A DNA stretch of 64,000 nucleotides from Gnetum montanum (taxonomy: Eukaryota > Streptophyta > Gnetopsida > Gnetales > Gnetaceae): positions 91,168 through 155,167 of the forward strand of contig MNCI01024332.1 in the NCBI GenBank assembly GCA_015680685.1, written 5' to 3'. Under the pieces are notes generated by a model. That model was given only the letters and a program-made list of their open reading frames with translations. It searched no databases and was not told the origin of the DNA. Of the stretch, positions 44,509 to 56,738 are shown in pieces (position 1 is the stretch's first letter; each line of letters starts with the position of its first letter). The position numbers and the translations under genes were made by a program.

Positions 44509-47500
44509 ATGGCACATAGGAGTGAACACAGGCATTAGGGTCTTGCCAATGTAGATGAAGGGGAGCACACCCTATGACATCTTCCTAGGGCATGCATTGA
44601 GGAATGACAAGAGGCATCATCTACCTAGTAAGTTGCTACACTACGCTTGCTTTCATGGTGAAATTTATCAAGTGGGTCTGTTACTATAGTCATTGCATCT
44701 TGGTTACTATGATCATTACTATTGCTACACTGTGACTATTGCTATTTCCTTGGTTGTTACTTTAGTTGCTATGTTGTGGCTATTTCCACTCTGGCTACTG
44801 CTACTGTGGTGATCACTACACTACGACTATCACACGGCACTACCCCAGTCACCATTGTTGGGAATGGGTGATGCACCATTGCAAGGGTTTGGAAGGTTCT
44901 GGGTGGCGTAGCACATGTTAAGGGGAGTTTTCTTTTTTATTTGTATTTTATCCTATTACATTTCATGTAGCGGAACATGGCTAGGGAATGGGAATGTTAT
45001 ATGTTCCTTTTTGTACTATGTCATTTTTTTCATCATGACTGATAGGCTGTGTTATGTTTTTGGTGCCTATCATGCTACGCTACTACACTATCATAACTAC
45101 TACACTGGCAGGCCTGCTACGCTTGTTGCAGTGTTGTGCTTGCTCCATTGTTATGCATGTTACATGTCATACTTGTTATGCTAGGTATGGTCATCATGCC
45201 ATGCTACATGTAACATAGTTGCTACGTCATACAGGGTATACCTTCTACGTTACACTACATGTAACGTAGTTGCTACGCTATGTAGGATGTACCTGATATG
45301 CTATGCTGGGCAAAGTGTATCTACTATGCAACACTACGTGTAACATAGCCTGTAGGCTGGGTTGAGTGTACCTGTTATGCTACGTTATGCATAACACGCT
45401 GCTATGCTACATGTAGCTACTACGTTACATGGGACTAGTCATAGAAGTGGAACTTATACTTAACAAATGTTCATCTTTGTTTCATCTTGCTAGGGACATG
45501 CTATTTCATACTTTTAGAAATTTGTACAATAGGTGCTATGTTATGATATTGAGTAACCATCACTTAAACATTGTACTAACACTTTGTGCTATCCCATGCA
45601 AGGTCAAGTTGAAACCCATCTTGATTTTTCTTGAGTTGGTAGGAGTTTTGTGCTACCTAAGTGCACCTATGGCCAACATCCCCCTTCCTAATGTGTGAGT
45701 AAGAAAATAAGTAGTCTGGTTTTGGGAAGGTGCATGGGAGTTCCTACAGTTCCTACTTCGCCACTTCAGTGTGATAGTGTGGTCACACTTGTCGGTTGAG
45801 ACAACCAATGTTCTTATTGAAACACTATTGCCTAGGGAAAATTGAGGCATTGTGAAGTGCATGGCTCATGGGTAAATTGAAGGCAAAGGGGAATAAGGCT
45901 CAAATCAGTGCCCAAGAGGTTTGAGACACTTGTGTTGGATTTGGGCCATGCCTGAATTTAAATGCTATCATAAATACAACACATTTTTCGTTACCTGTCA
46001 CATGGGTGCTTTCTTCTAGAATCCACTTGGGACCATCTATTGTGAGTATGGGAGAGTCCTATGAAGATGTTTTAGACATGTATTATTTTTCTTGCATAAT
46101 TTAAATGCTTATTATACTTTGTATGTTACTAGGTTTGTAATTGATAAGGACGGTCTTCACGATCATGAGAGGACATTGGCATTAGCCCAAACGACCTTAC
46201 AAGAGTTCTCTTCTACCAAGAACATGTGCACTAGTGTCATAGAATAGCTTGGGGTCAATTTAAGAACCTATCCAAGCAAGTATGTCAAGTTCTACATGAA
46301 ATGCAAGGAACTTGGATGGTTGGATGATGAGTGGGCATCCTGCCAAGCACTTATTGTGGAAGACATTCTAGTGGAAATCCTACCATTTTCCATGCCATTC
46401 GCACCCAATGTGTTAGATTATGCCCTTGTTTTCATGTGTTCAAGTGATTGATTTTGTTTTTTCCTTTTTTAAATTTTGTCATTGATTATTGTAGTAGCAA
46501 GCGAATCCTAAGAGGTTACGGTAGTCACCTCTGGCTGTGATGAAACTAACCTCTTCTTCAAATATGGGGAGGTGGATGAGACACAACGTTGGCTATGCAA
46601 TGGGGCCCCAACCATCCTTGTTAAAAATGTTCAGGAGTTTGGGCTCATGGATTTATTTTTGGTAGTAAATGCAAGCATCCCAACTGTGGAAATGCTCTCC
46701 CTAGTTGATTCTTTTTTAGAAAATGTTGACCACTTCTGCACATGGGTTCACAATGTGTGAGTGGTGTTTGAGATTACTGACAACCTTTTTACAGATCTTT
46801 TCAATGTTCCCTTTGATGGTCTACCTATAGGAGATAATACTAGCATGGATGTAAACCATTAAGGGGATATAGAAGAATGGATAGGGATGAAAAAAGACCA
46901 AAAGGGGATTTATATGCATAAGGTTAGGCTAGAGGTAGCCTAAAAGGTTTACCCTATCTTCTAGGTCCGTGCTTTCCCCAAGCTACTCTCGCAAGGGAAA
47001 ATTCTTGGGGTAGAGCAAGCTTGGATCATGAGGGATGTCATGGAAGAAGGGACTCGCTATAATTGGGCCAAGTACCTTTCTGAAGGCTTGTGGGCTGAAA
47101 TGATTAAGCTTCTTGAGAAGCTTGATGCATGTTTCAATGTACATGTTACCTTCTTCATAGCTTTCTTACAATGATTTGCAGAATTCTTGGTGATCTGAGA
47201 GAATGACATCTAGGTGCTATAGGATTTCACCTAGATATCCAAACCATGGATCTACCAAGTATTCCACACCACTCAATCCCAAGACCCTCCAAAAGCTATT
47301 GGGGAGTCTCTTTCGATAATGGCAAAGGATCAAGTGGGATGACCCTTTCATGCACCAGATAGTGTTGGAGAGGTGCCTCCCACTAACACAAGAAATGTGC
47401 TAAGGGGGCACATCTTATTGTTGAGGTAGTGAAATCAAGGTTGTAACACAAGAAGCCTCATCCCGTGGAAGAGGCTCCACGCACCAATGAAGAAAGAGGT

Positions 47501-49196
47501 AGAAAGTTACGGATCAAGGTCTGTAAAGTACAACCCATAGTTGGTAGGTATGTTTAATTGTTTCATTAGTTACCCCTTCCCTTTTGTGTTAGACTAGCCT
47601 ACTTACTTTAGATGTGTTTAAAAGAAGAAGAAGAAGAAGAAGTTTTGACCTCTGAGACAAGGGCCCATGTTGTTGAAGAAGAAGAGGCCCCAACTATAGA
47701 GGAGGAGGCCCCTACCATAGAGAAAGTGGTCCCTACTACTGATTATCCTTTTGCAGAGTGTGTCCTAGCACATGAGGGCCATATGATAATTGAAAATGTC
47801 ACCAAACTATTGAGTCAGCTAGAGGGGAAGGGCTACATTTTGATGCCAGTGAGTTTGATCATTGGCTTGATAGTGTGTCAATGGGTGATCCCCTTACTCC
47901 CACCCTTGAGGATTTGCTTGGTAAGAGCTTTACATTTTCATTTATGTTATTTTTCAGTTTTTTTCCTCCCCTTCACCACACTAACATGTTTTGTTGCATA
48001 GAAAACATCAATGTTAAGGTTCCTAATTCTTCTTCTTCAATCCACCTCCAACCATGCACAGATATCCTAGATAAATTTTCCTTTATGGAGGGGATGGTTA
48101 ATGACATGATAGACCACCTAAGGTAGATTGATCTTGATATAGGTGTGTTCAAATTACAACATTGGGGTCTCTAAGTTATTGCATTTTTGCCATCATCCCA
48201 TGACTAATTCTTTCTCATGTGTGATTGACAACTTCTTGTCTTAAGTGGAATCCCAAATAGGTGGTCGAGGTTGACGCTATGCCTAAACTCCCACTGGAGG
48301 TGACCAAGGTGCCTCGTGATGTATACAACGAAATGAGCAAATGTGCACTATACTTAACAAAATTTTTGTGGGAGTGTAGGTGCATCAATGAGGACCTCTG
48401 GGAGTAGGTCCAGAAGCTAAAAAAGGAGAAAGCTAGCCAAGAAGTTGAGTTGGAGGATCTATGATCAAGAAATGAATTATTATTGGCCTGAAACACTTCT
48501 GATGGTAGTTTGTGCATAACTATGATTGGTTATGCAAGATATTGGTCAATTTTACGAGGTAAGAATGAGTCCACTCATGAGATCACTGAGCAACACTTGC
48601 ATATGGACCTACTAGCCTAGAAAAACTAGCACTAGAAGGACTACGACGCCAAATTGTATGAATGGGGGCAAGCACAGAAGAATCATAAGCATATGTACAA
48701 AGTGGAACATGCTTCCTACCATCGAAAATATCAGGATGCTTTCGTTGAGTTGCATACCCATAAGCTATTTCTCAATGTGATCGATGCTACCAGGGCCCAT
48801 GAAAAATTTATGTAATAGGTAGTGGTTAGTGAGTCTCCTGAAAGAGAGATGATCTTACCTTCTAGGGAGACCACTACTACTACCTTTTCTTCAAAGCCAC
48901 CCAGATGGATGGTTGTGGAGAATAGAAAAGTTGTGGAAAGCATTGATTTGGGGAACAAAGATTGGACCAACCTAACCAAGGAGGAGATTCTATAGTGTCT
49001 AGTGGCTAGCATGGATAAGATACCCCCCAAGATGGACGTGGGTCCATCTTAGGTTAGCCACTTTCTATTATATTGTAGTCTATTTCGTGAGAGCCTTATT
49101 GTAATTTGATTCATTATTTTTTTTCTTTATGTAGGATCCAAATGGAGGTGTGGGACCTAGTGGAGCAAGAGATGAAGATACTGGCGAAGACTTGTA
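44509..49196 (+). pseudogene. Seven-exon antisense gene carried in the PR-RT interval, copy C
   Basis: Exons: 44509-44627, 46133-46407, 46495-47543, 47612-47920, 48002-48142, ~48232-49052, 49135-49196 (stop TAG). Exon 1 (119 nt) and exon 3 (1049 nt) are exactly as long as in A, and exon 6 keeps the same 804-nt internal distance. Donors GTAAGT (44628), GTAGGT (47544), GTAAGA (47921) and GTTAGC (49053) and acceptors CTAG, TGTAG, TTTAG, GCATAG and TGTAG agree. Phase is kept over introns 1, 2 and 6. Protein landmarks: KDGLHDHERTLALAQTTLQE (exon 2), VRAFPKLLSQGKILGVEQAW (exon 3), EEEAPTIEEEAPTIE (acidic exon 4), KNHKHMYKVEHASYHRKYQD (exon 6), GARDEDTGEDL (C-terminus). Stops are mostly TAG. Family not recognised. 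Confidence 0.83.
45060..45430. repeat. Tandem GCTACGCTA/ACATGTAACGTAG repeats in intron 1 of the antisense gene, C
   Basis: Three to four diverged units of about 50-80 bp with the core CTACATGTAACRTAG followed by TTGCTACGYYATRYAGG and GTATACCT/GTACCTG. Palindromes around CTACATGTAG and ATGCAT are frequent. The vocabulary is the same as in the LTR palindromes. Confidence 0.7.
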
Positions 49197-49354
49197 GCGT
49201 GGCGGCAAAAAAATTTTATTTTTGTCTATCTATTTTATTTTTTGTAACCTTTATTGTATGGACTCAAATTTAATGAAGAGTAAACATGAAACACTTGTTT
49301 CATTTCTTTTGGTTAATATTTTATTAATGTGCTTTTGCCCCTTGTGGACCCCTT

Positions 49355-49635
49355 GTTCTAGTTTAAGGCGATTTCGGGCCCTTACTAGTTTAAGGCCATT
49401 TTGAGCCATTGCTAGTTTAAGGCCATTTTGGGCCATCGCAATGTAATTTCCAAGTGTCGGTTGCTAGTTTTAGGCCTTAGTTGGCTGTGGTGATAGTTTA
49501 AAGCCATTTTGGGCCATGGTGATAGTTTAAGGCCATTCTAGGCTGTGGTGATAGTTTAAGGCCATTTTGGACAGTGTAATAGTATAAGGCCATTTCGGGC
49601 CATGTAATAGTTTAAGGTCATTTTGGGCCATCGCA
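49355..49635. repeat. Hairpin minisatellite type 2, copy C
   Basis: About nine units of AGTTTAAGGCC-N6-GGGCCAT form (GGCCATTTTGGGCC, GGCCATTCTAGGCT, GGCCATTTCGGGCC). Placed between the antisense gene's 3' end and PR. Confidence 0.88.
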
Positions 49636-49748
49636 ATGTAATTACTGCAAACAATGGTCATAAGGAAAATAGTGGACATAATGCAAAATCAAGACTAAAG
49701 AAACAAGAGTATTAAGGCCAAGCATTCACAGAAGTGACTTAGAGGTAG

Positions 49749-50402
49749 ACCCTAATTACACAATTGTTTCCTAACTCGTTGTTCACTAGGTAGAGTGTAT
49801 GGCCAAGAAGCTTTGTGATGATATCCTTCTATGTTGTCATCTACTGTTTGGAAAGGCAATTCAACCCAAGTGATTTCCTGGTCTAAGTTGGTAGTTTTGG
49901 GTAGCTCATCTAATGAACATGGGGCTTCATTGTGGATGGGTGATGCGTTTTTAAAGATTTCTATCTCTGATCCTTGTTCTAAGTCTATATTATTTATAGC
50001 CCAAGGGTCTATTTCATCACCAAAGATCACCACTTCTCTACCCACATAGGGTAGGTGGATTTCTTGGTGTAAAGATGAGGAGACTACTCTTAATTGGGCT
50101 AAACATGATCTCCCCAAGATCAAGTTGAACATAGGCATCTCCTCCACCACAATGAATTCTACGCTGGTGGGAAACTGGTCCCCTACCACAAAGTTGATGT
50201 TAATGGTGCCTTTGACTACGACATGTGCTCCATTAAATGATTTTAGATAGGAGGTGACTATGGTCTTGATTTGATCCACCAGGCCTAACTTGTCAGCAAT
50301 GGGAAATGGGATCACGTTAGTGGTAGCCCCGTCATAAACGTGTATGTTGCAAATTTTGTATCGACCCACCCAAATTGTGATAAACATGGGTGCAGTGGTC
50401 AC
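49749..50402 (-). pseudogene. Aspartic protease of element C
   Basis: Open for 216 codons. The catalytic loop is HVYDGATTNVIPFPIADKLG: the Asp of DDG is Tyr, so the enzyme would be dead even though the frame is open. FNLILGRSCLAQLRVVSSSL follows, then LHQEIHLPYVGREVVIFGDE and a C-terminal tail ending VRKQLCN. Confidence 0.9.
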
Positions 50403-50429
50403 TTGACCCTTTTCAAGGTTATCTTTGAT

Positions 50430-53400
50430 GGCCTTATCTTGAAATGTTAATTGGGTTGGCTATGGTTTTTCAACCACAAGGGGAAGCATAACTATGTGGA
50501 TAGCTTTCTCCTCAGTTGGCATGTTTTCGATAACAGGAATGGATGCTAACATGCAAACCAAGGCCTCACGATGCACTGTAGAAGTCATTACTAGGTCATA
50601 TAAGCTTAACATTGTATTCTTTAGCTTTAGAGCTTATTTAACTTGTGAAAGCACATCTAGGAAATCTTGTCCATTTTCTATTTGTTTGTTCATCTTTTCT
50701 TCTTCTATGCATCCTAAAATGTGAATCTCCCACAGAGGAGTGGGTTTATATTGAATGATAAGTTTGGTTGGCTCAGAGGACAGTGGTTGTGTGCTACCTG
50801 TATCCTTTGATGATGAAGTCATCGGCACAACCAAGAGAGGACTGGGCTTAGGGGAGCATAGTATAGTACGTTCTCTAGCTAACCTATTCACTAGATGCTC
50901 TTCACGTTTCCTCAGATGGGAATGTTGTGATGTAGTTCCTATTGTTGGATCTTGGGTCACAAGGGGAGCCGTATGCTTGGGTACCTTGATAACAAAAGAT
51001 GCTTGAGATGTTGTGGTAGTAGGTGATGTAGTATTAAGCACAAAAGGCATGACAGATGTCTGAGGAGGAACTTTAATGACAAATGGGATTTGCGAAGGGG
51101 TTGTTGTCGAAACTATAGGGTTGCGGGGAGGTACACGAACCATGAATGGTTCATGTTATGAGTCTATGTTGTCATCAATGCCAATTCCATTGATACTGTA
51201 CCCTACATTGTTAGCATTTAAGGGATCTTTGTAAACATGAATCGATTGGTTTTCAGGTTGGATAGGATTACTCTTATCCAACACTAGCTTACCCTGATCG
51301 ATCATTCATTGAATATCATCTTTTAGTGCTAAGAAATAATTTGTGTCATGCCCGCACACTTGATGATAATCACAGAACTGCTCAAGTCTAAAGTTCCTAG
51401 GTACTGGTGGGTCATTAGGCATAACCACAGAGGGGTCACGAAGGACTTCACAGTACCTATGATGCTATTTAAGAGCCTCCTCTAACATCCGTTTATGTTG
51501 AATGCACCCAACTCCCGGTAATTGTTTTAGAAGCTCAGATGGCCTGATTGGTAAGGGAGTATATTTTGAATGGTTCTTGCACTCAGAATTTAGCCTCGCT
51601 GAAGTTTGGGTGGTAGTTGCTAAGGCTAAAGGTTGGCTAGTGCTACTAGGGCTGGGTGCTGTGTTGGTTGTGGATGAGTTTTAGATGCTTTATTTGTCTA
51701 TTTATCCTTGTTGGTTTCATGGGCTATAGTGGCCATAGTGGTTGTTGTGGCTTTGCCTCTCTCCTTTTCCTTCCTTGCATGTGTGTTTTTATATGCTCCA
51801 TAGGTTGGATTCCTACTAACTTCCACCACATCTTGGATACTCTTAATTTGAGAAAATGCGTGACTAAGGGAACATGGAGCCAAGTAGCATAGCCTGGACT
51901 TAATAAAATCATTTACTACACCTTTGAAAATGGCCAGTAGATGGGCCTCGGTGATTGGTTCATGAATTTCATTTAGGGTAGCACTCCATCATTGTATGAA
52001 CTTATGCACAGATTCTAGTGGCTCTTTTTTAATGCTCATAAGTTAATCCAAAGTGACTTCCAACTTTAGGTTATACTTAAAGCAAGTCACAAAATGGCTT
52101 AACAATTCTTCCAATGTTGAGATTGAGGCATGAGGAAGCATGTAGTGCTGGTATAAGGCTTTACCCTTCAAGGAAATGGAAAATACAAGGATGATGGCAT
52201 GGGGCCATGGATGTAGTAGTAGGGATTCATACCTAAACGTAACTATGTGGGTGTTCGGGTCACCCTCTCCATTGTATTTTGTGAATTAGGGCAGTTGTGC
52301 CCTAGGAGGCAACATTAGCATAGGAACAGTTGGACTAATTGGGTCATCTTGATAGAAGTCCATGACCTGGACTATTTCTGAGCTAGCAACTTTAAGCCAT
52401 TTAATTTCGTTAATAAGGGTTTAGATGAGTTGAAAACATTGGTCTAGACCTAGGGATGCTACAGGAGGTTATGGGGCTATTAGAGCAACCATCATTTGTG
52501 GCACTATTGGTGCTACTACCAATCCCATTGGGGCCATATTTGAACAACCCCTATTAGTGGTGTCGTTTAAGAGTCCCATAACCCAGTAGGTGGTGTTGCT
52601 GAAGTAGCTGCCATTGATGGTACTATGGGTATGGTCATTTGTCCCATGGTTGGAGTGGCCCATAACCCTATGTTCAACTACATTACATATGGTACTTGGT
52701 ACATTTGTGGTTGCCTGTATTGTTGCATATGAGATAGTTGAGTTGTGGGAAAAGAGGTTGTTGTTTTCCACCATGTGGTCGAGGTTGGACCTACTACCGA
52801 TGGTGGAATGTTTATAAAGGGGGGATAGGAATGAAACTTACATGCAACTATGAGGTGGACATGGTGTGCACATACAATAGTGTGGGCATTACAGATGTTT
52901 GATGTGGAGTCAAAATAGACTAGGAAGGATATCTGGAAGGAAATAAGGTTGAAGGGTCCACATGTTGATATGTTGACGATGTTTGGTGACTACCTATCAC
53001 CAAAGAGGGTCTAGGTTGTGGCCATGTTGTGGCAGTAGCAATAGAGATGGGAAATTATAACTGGAGTGAATGGGAAATAGAGATGGTAGGGATAGCTATG
53101 GCATAGATTCAACCACCACCGTCTGAGTAAGAATCTAACTCTTATTGGCCATCTTGAAAGGGTTCATCATAGTGGTAGGCAGTGTCCCATTTTCTTGACC
53201 TACTTAACTGTATAAGTTTCTTTAGAATCCATTGATATCTTTCAGTCAGTGGAATAGTGGTTTAGGAGTGGGAATGGACTCCCTTCCATTCTAATGGATG
53301 AACTCAAAGTTACATTTTTCTTCAGATTTGTGACATTCCAATGGTATATTCGCTTAAATGTTTGCACATAGAAAATTATATCGCTCCTTGTCTTGGTGCA

Positions 53401-53545
53401 GACATTTAGGAGATTGGTGCTATAGTCTAAGTAACTTCTGCTATACTAACACTGGGCTAGGTGATGGCTCAGGACCTACCATATGTTGGAGAGAATAGGA
53501 TACCTCCAGGTTTGAGGTGGGAACTGAAGTGGCTGTTGGATTCAT
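50430..53545 (-). pseudogene. Gag polyprotein of element C
   Basis: Start aligned to A and B at 53545. Domains right to left: N-terminal part, repetitive Pro/Ala/Thr linker (52770-52470), capsid core (KALYQHYMLPHASISTLEEL-like, 52160-52080), MNEINEPITEAHLLAIFKGV-like helix near 51950, Lys/Glu linker (51860-51760), Cys/His block near 51380-51310 and a long C-terminal linker open at 51143-50634 (LRKREEHLVNRLARERTIL). Confidence 0.86.
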
Positions 53546-53629
53546 CTTTTTTGCATGAGAGAGGTGTAAGAGGGGGAGAAATGTGTAAGAAATAGTTGGA
53601 AAATAGTAGGTTTTCATGCTAAATGGTAG

Positions 53630-54120
53630 CGTAATGGAGTGGATAGCATATCACAATGGATAATGTCACACGATAGATAGCATAGCATAATGGAAGCACT
53701 ACACTAATAGGGTTGCTATGCTGCATAGAACGTAGGTAATGTGACACAGTGGATAGATAGCGTAATACAGTGGATAGTGTAGGAACTACTACACCGATAG
53801 GGTTGCTACACTACAAGAAATGTAGGTAGCATAACATAGTAGATAGGAAGTGTAACAGAGTGGACAGTTAAAGAACCGCTACATTGGTAGAGTTACTATG
53901 CTACAGAAAATGTAGGGAGTGTAACGTAGTTGACTAAGTAGATAGTCTAGCATAACATAGTAGATAGTCAGTGTAATATAGTAAACTGTTCAGAAATCGC
54001 TATGTTGGCGGGGTCACTATGCTACATAGAACACTGGCAGTGTGACACAATAGATAGTTTTGAACTTGCTATGCTGATAGGGACACCATGCTACATGGGA
54101 CACAAGCAACGCAACATCAT
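53630..54120. repeat. Leader tandem repeat of element C
   Basis: About five diverged ~110-bp units, each containing GATAGGGTTGCTATGCTACA, a GAA(C/T)GTAGGTAG block and AACATAGTGGATAG. Unit starts fall near 53690, 53785, 53880, 53995 and 54065. B has about one unit and A none, so copy number varied after divergence. Ogre leaders and 3' regions are known for tandem repeats. Confidence 0.75.
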
Positions 54121-54297
54121 AGACTATTTTGGGCTTTCAGCCTACAGGGTTCCAGAGGAACTATCGTAGCAACTAATCTGCACCACCTGGTGCATAGACA
54201 ACCATAGGGGTGTCATGTCTATGCTAGTAGGTCACACGTGATGGGATATAGATAGCATGTAGGATTACTTATGACACATAGAAAGGAGGTAGAGAAG

Positions 54298-54312
54298 TCC
54301 CTCCTAGCACTA
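54298..54312 (-). promoter_or_regulatory. Candidate primer-binding site, family 1
   Basis: On the sense strand it reads TAGTGCTAGGAGGGA, about 5 nt inside the LTR end. B has a similar block at 31891-31903. If TAG was once TGG, it would fit a tRNA 3' end, but the gap to the LTR and the decay leave this weak. Confidence 0.3.
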
Positions 54313-54317
54313 AAAAT

Positions 54318-56738
54318 TTTTATGTCTAAAAACATCGATGGCTAGAACACCGAGAGGTTACCAGGCATATAGCCTAACCCTGGATCCATGTGAGGGCTGT
54401 GATGGAGAAAATGGAAATAGGATGCCCTAAATGCTTTGGTTGATCAGATAGGAACTTACACATTGTACAATAACCTTTTGTGAATAATGATTTTAAAATA
54501 TTATGCATGGAGATCAGGGCAAAGGAAATCATAGCATACAAAACAGTAAAGGCATAGCAGAATATGTAACTAAGTAATGAATGTAAATCGATACATGATG
54601 ATGCAAAATATATGCTATAATGAAATGAAATGAGCTTATGTGAGGGAGTGCACCACCCCAAAATTTGGGAATTTGATCTTTGTTTATCTAAAGAAGGTGT
54701 GCAATTGGTGTGCAGTACTGGATAGGCACAACTTACAATGTAACTGTATGGTCACAAATCTTGGACTGCTACTAATGGCCTGCTAATAGGAACTAATGAG
54801 TCGATGCTTGTTGAGCTAAGGAGATCTAGGAAGTGCTACTGCTGAGGTTTGTTGTTCATCAACATTCCACTTGCCAACCTCCTTGCCAAAGCTAGTTGCC
54901 AGAAAGCCAATTGCCAAAATGGCAATCTCTAGAAGTCAATTACAAGAAAGCCAAATCAAAAAGCCAACTACCAGAAAGGTAACTCCAAAATACAACACCT
55001 TGAATGTTCTTTGCTAGGGTATTTATAGAGCCAAGAGCAAGAGAAAGATGTGGTTTAAACACCATGTGTCCTGGGTCCCATAGGGTGCAAACATGGATGT
55101 GCTATGCTGACGTGCGGTGCTACGCTGTAGTGTTATGTTGATGTGCTACGCTGCTAGAACAATGTTGGAAGTGAAACCTGTTAAGCTATGACCATACCAT
55201 TCAAATTGCATGTGTTAGAATCTAGGGAACTACCATGTTTTTATAAAAAATTCCAATGACAAATGCAAAGTGGAGCCTATGCTCCAGGACTACATCTTCC
55301 CTCCTCTTGCGAGTAGGGTGAAGCAAAGGGACAACTTTAGGAATTAACAGGAGGGTGCAAAATAAAGCAAACTATTGATCTTATCTACTAGGGAGATGCT
55401 AGAGTAGAAATAACCATTACCAACAAGTTCTGGAGCTACTGGAGACGTCTTGATGCATCTTTGCAAGTGTTGTGCTACCTATGCTACTCAATGTAGCGAA
55501 GTAGCGTGAATACCTACATGCTACGCTGTGCTATGCTACATAGCATAGCATAGCATAGCAACTAGTTTTGAGAAAAATATTTCCTAAAAACTTAAAATAC
55601 CCCTTTAAGGTCTAGCTAGGCAAGTTATCTTAGCAAATAACCATTACACTTTTCATGTTGAAGAAGCCTGAGACTCCCTATTTTCATCTGTGGGACATTT
55701 TTATCCTCAATGTCCCTACTACACTATGCAGTGTAGCACAGCATAGCAACTAGTGTGACATGCATTATTGCATAATTTTCCATGCTTTGTTGAGAGACTT
55801 TGATTGGGACTTGAGTGCGAAGTGGGATAGGCAGTCTTGGAGGTTCAAGAATGGCCAAGTTTAAACCTTTTGCTAGGAAAACTTGATGGAGAACCTTCAT
55901 GCATTCTGAACATGCTACACTGTGCTACGCTGTGTAGCGTATGACAGCATAGTAGCCAGTTTGGCCTGAATTTTTTCTCACTTTGAAAGAATTCTATCAT
56001 GGGATGTGGATCATGTCCTGGGGTGGTAGAAGAATAAGCATTTTTTATGGTTAAGGCATGGGAAATTTTGTTTCCTATGTTTAGGCAATCTGAGTAGAAG
56101 TATTATCACACTAGAACCCTAATATGTTGTGATATGCTATGTAGCATAGCATAGTGTAGCACATAAATGGAGATGATTTCTGATGAAATTTTTCACATTC
56201 TCCTATGTCATACTAATCATGCTTCAAGGATGAAGTGGGGTAGGTATCCTAGAGGACCAAATCATTGTCAACTACATCTTTGGTGCATGATCAGTCTCCA
56301 CATGGCCTGCTACATTGTGCAACGTAGCATAACATAGTAGGGCTCGTATTTAGAAAACTTGCTAAACTATTTAGTCCATCTTGAACACTTTTGGTAACTC
56401 CTAGCATGGTCCTTGGGTAGATCGTCATCTAGGACATGCGTCAAGCTAGGCAAACTAGAGAATGTAGTAAGCTTGTCAGCCTAGGAAATAGAAAATTCTT
56501 TAGACTATACGGTCTACCCCTAGTGCCTCTTTTGTAGAAACTAGCCTCATGGTTGGGTGCTATGTTGATTGTGCTACAGATGGTGGCAGGTAGGCTCAGA
56601 AGCAGCTTCGCTAGCATTAGGACTTCTAGGGTGTCATGTTGTTTGCATGGTCTAGCATGACACTACAGTTGTAGAGATCCTTGTTCAAATTTTAGGACTG
56701 TGCTGAATCATAAGAGTCCCAAAATTGATGGTGTTTCA
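54318..56738 (-). repeat. LTR between elements C and E
   Basis: 2421 bp, from TTTTATGTCTAAAAA (mutated TG start) to TTGATGGTGTTTCA. TATA complement TATTTATA at 55020-55027. GCTAC/GTAGC palindromes at about 55515-55560, 55718-55750, 55912-55955, 56125-56165 and 56306-56341. It is the 5' LTR of C. Confidence 0.9.

Larger units (their letters stand above)
38570..54317 (-). mobile_element. Element C, the most complete Tat/Ogre copy
   Basis: The internal region is 15.7 kb with every segment of the family present: leader with tandem repeats, gag, PR, type-2 minisatellite, antisense gene, type-1 minisatellite, RT-RNase H, integrase, type-1 minisatellite, non-coding DNA and polypurine tract. With two ~2.4-kb LTRs it would be about 20.5 kb, within the size range known for Ogre elements. 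Only a 35-bp LTR stub remains on its left. All genes carry stops. Confidence 0.9.

Noticed and set aside
44915-45184. 89-codon plus-strand frame considered as an extra exon
   Set aside because: It falls in intron 1 of the antisense gene in C. The equivalent region of A does not preserve the frame, and it is full of the GCTACGCTA repeat.
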